Source: Shimia marina (lineage in GTDB: Bacteria > Pseudomonadota > Alphaproteobacteria > Rhodobacterales > Rhodobacteraceae). From it: DNA of 34,048 nt. The DNA is taken from contig NZ_CYPW01000027.1 of the NCBI RefSeq assembly GCF_001458175.1, forward strand, positions 280,363 through 314,410. Direction: 5' to 3'. The notes beneath the pieces are model-generated. The model worked only from the letters and a program-made list of their open reading frames with translations, was not told the origin of the DNA and searched no databases. Positions 33,926 to 34,048 of this stretch are shown piece by piece (within the stretch, counting starts at the first letter, position 1; every line of letters begins with the position of its first letter). The translations under genes were made by a program, and so were the position numbers.

Positions 33926-34048
33926 TCAGGCCTCCGCATCTTTGTTGGATGCCGGTTTTTCGGCGGGTGTTTCGGGGGCTGTCGGTACTGCTGTGGTCTC
34001 GACTTCGACGGGCGATGGGCTGATCTCAGCTGCCGTGGCGGGCTGTGG
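33926..34048 (-). CDS. C-terminal end of an upstream gene, possibly DUF3302-like
   Basis: A minus-strand frame is open from the window edge to the TGA at 33926-33928. Its 40 visible residues are rich in Pro, Ala, Thr and Glu and end in KPASNKDAEA, so they look like a disordered tail. The stop is 3 nt before the start of the HlyD-like gene, and the GGAGG site for that gene lies within this frame, implying translational coupling. By analogy with yiaW-yiaV pairs it may be a small DUF3302 membrane protein, but the diagnostic part lies outside the window. Confidence 0.5.
   Translation of the reverse strand, partial: PQPATAAEISPSPVEVETTAVPTAPETPAEKPASNKDAEA

Overview
The window looks like chromosomal DNA of a marine alphaproteobacterium of the Rhodobacteraceae (Roseobacter group). 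This rests on moderately high GC, dense short-gap operons, a rhizobial/roseobacter-type glycerol ABC operon, abundant RTX-type exported proteins, and a G-rich/C-rich hairpin followed by a CCCCCGGGATATTT motif near 31.65 kb. Taxonomy is inferred from gene content, not from a marker gene. No rRNA, tRNA, CRISPR, IS element or phage structural gene was seen.

Layout. (1) 0.2-6.3 kb, minus strand: a complete glycerol-type ABC importer operon (binding protein, two ATPases, two permeases, small DUF2160 membrane protein), ending in a strong terminator at 210-242. (2) 6.8-10.5 kb, plus strand: a 1248-residue protein with an N-terminal membrane segment, an acidic linker and RTX calcium-binding repeats flanking a probable clan GH-A glycosidase domain. 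(3) 10.7-13.9 kb, plus strand: a 1070-residue self-sufficient reductive dehalogenase with two [4Fe-4S] clusters fused to an FMN/NAD(P)H reductase and a [2Fe-2S] ferredoxin; this is the most unusual catabolic gene here. (4) 14.0-16.8 kb, minus strand: acetate kinase and phosphate acyltransferase overlapping by 4 nt, then a flavin reductase with its own terminator. (5) 17.0-17.7 kb: an exported trypsin-like protease, convergent with a LysE-family exporter. (6) 18.5-20.2 kb, minus strand: an OLD-family ATPase/TOPRIM nuclease split by a frameshift at a 7-A run. (7) 20.4-28.3 kb, minus strand: a BapA-like repeat adhesin followed by a complete type I secretion system (TolC-like lipoprotein, ABC exporter, HlyD adaptor). 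(8) 28.9-34.0 kb: porin, trigger factor, a DUF1330 protein, an unknown protein, and an HlyD-family adaptor with the tail of an upstream partner at the window edge.

How the genes fit together. Region 7 encodes an adhesin with its own dedicated exporter. The RTX glycosidase of region 2 has a C-terminus typical of type I substrates and could use this or another exporter. The glycerol importer, Pta/AckA and dehalogenase point to use of small organic and halogenated compounds by a surface-associated marine heterotroph. The dehalogenase has no Tat signal and no membrane anchor subunit, so it is predicted to be cytoplasmic and catabolic, not respiratory. A 26-bp palindromic sequence occurs identically in the glycerol operon and after the type I secretion operon, as a dispersed repeat would.
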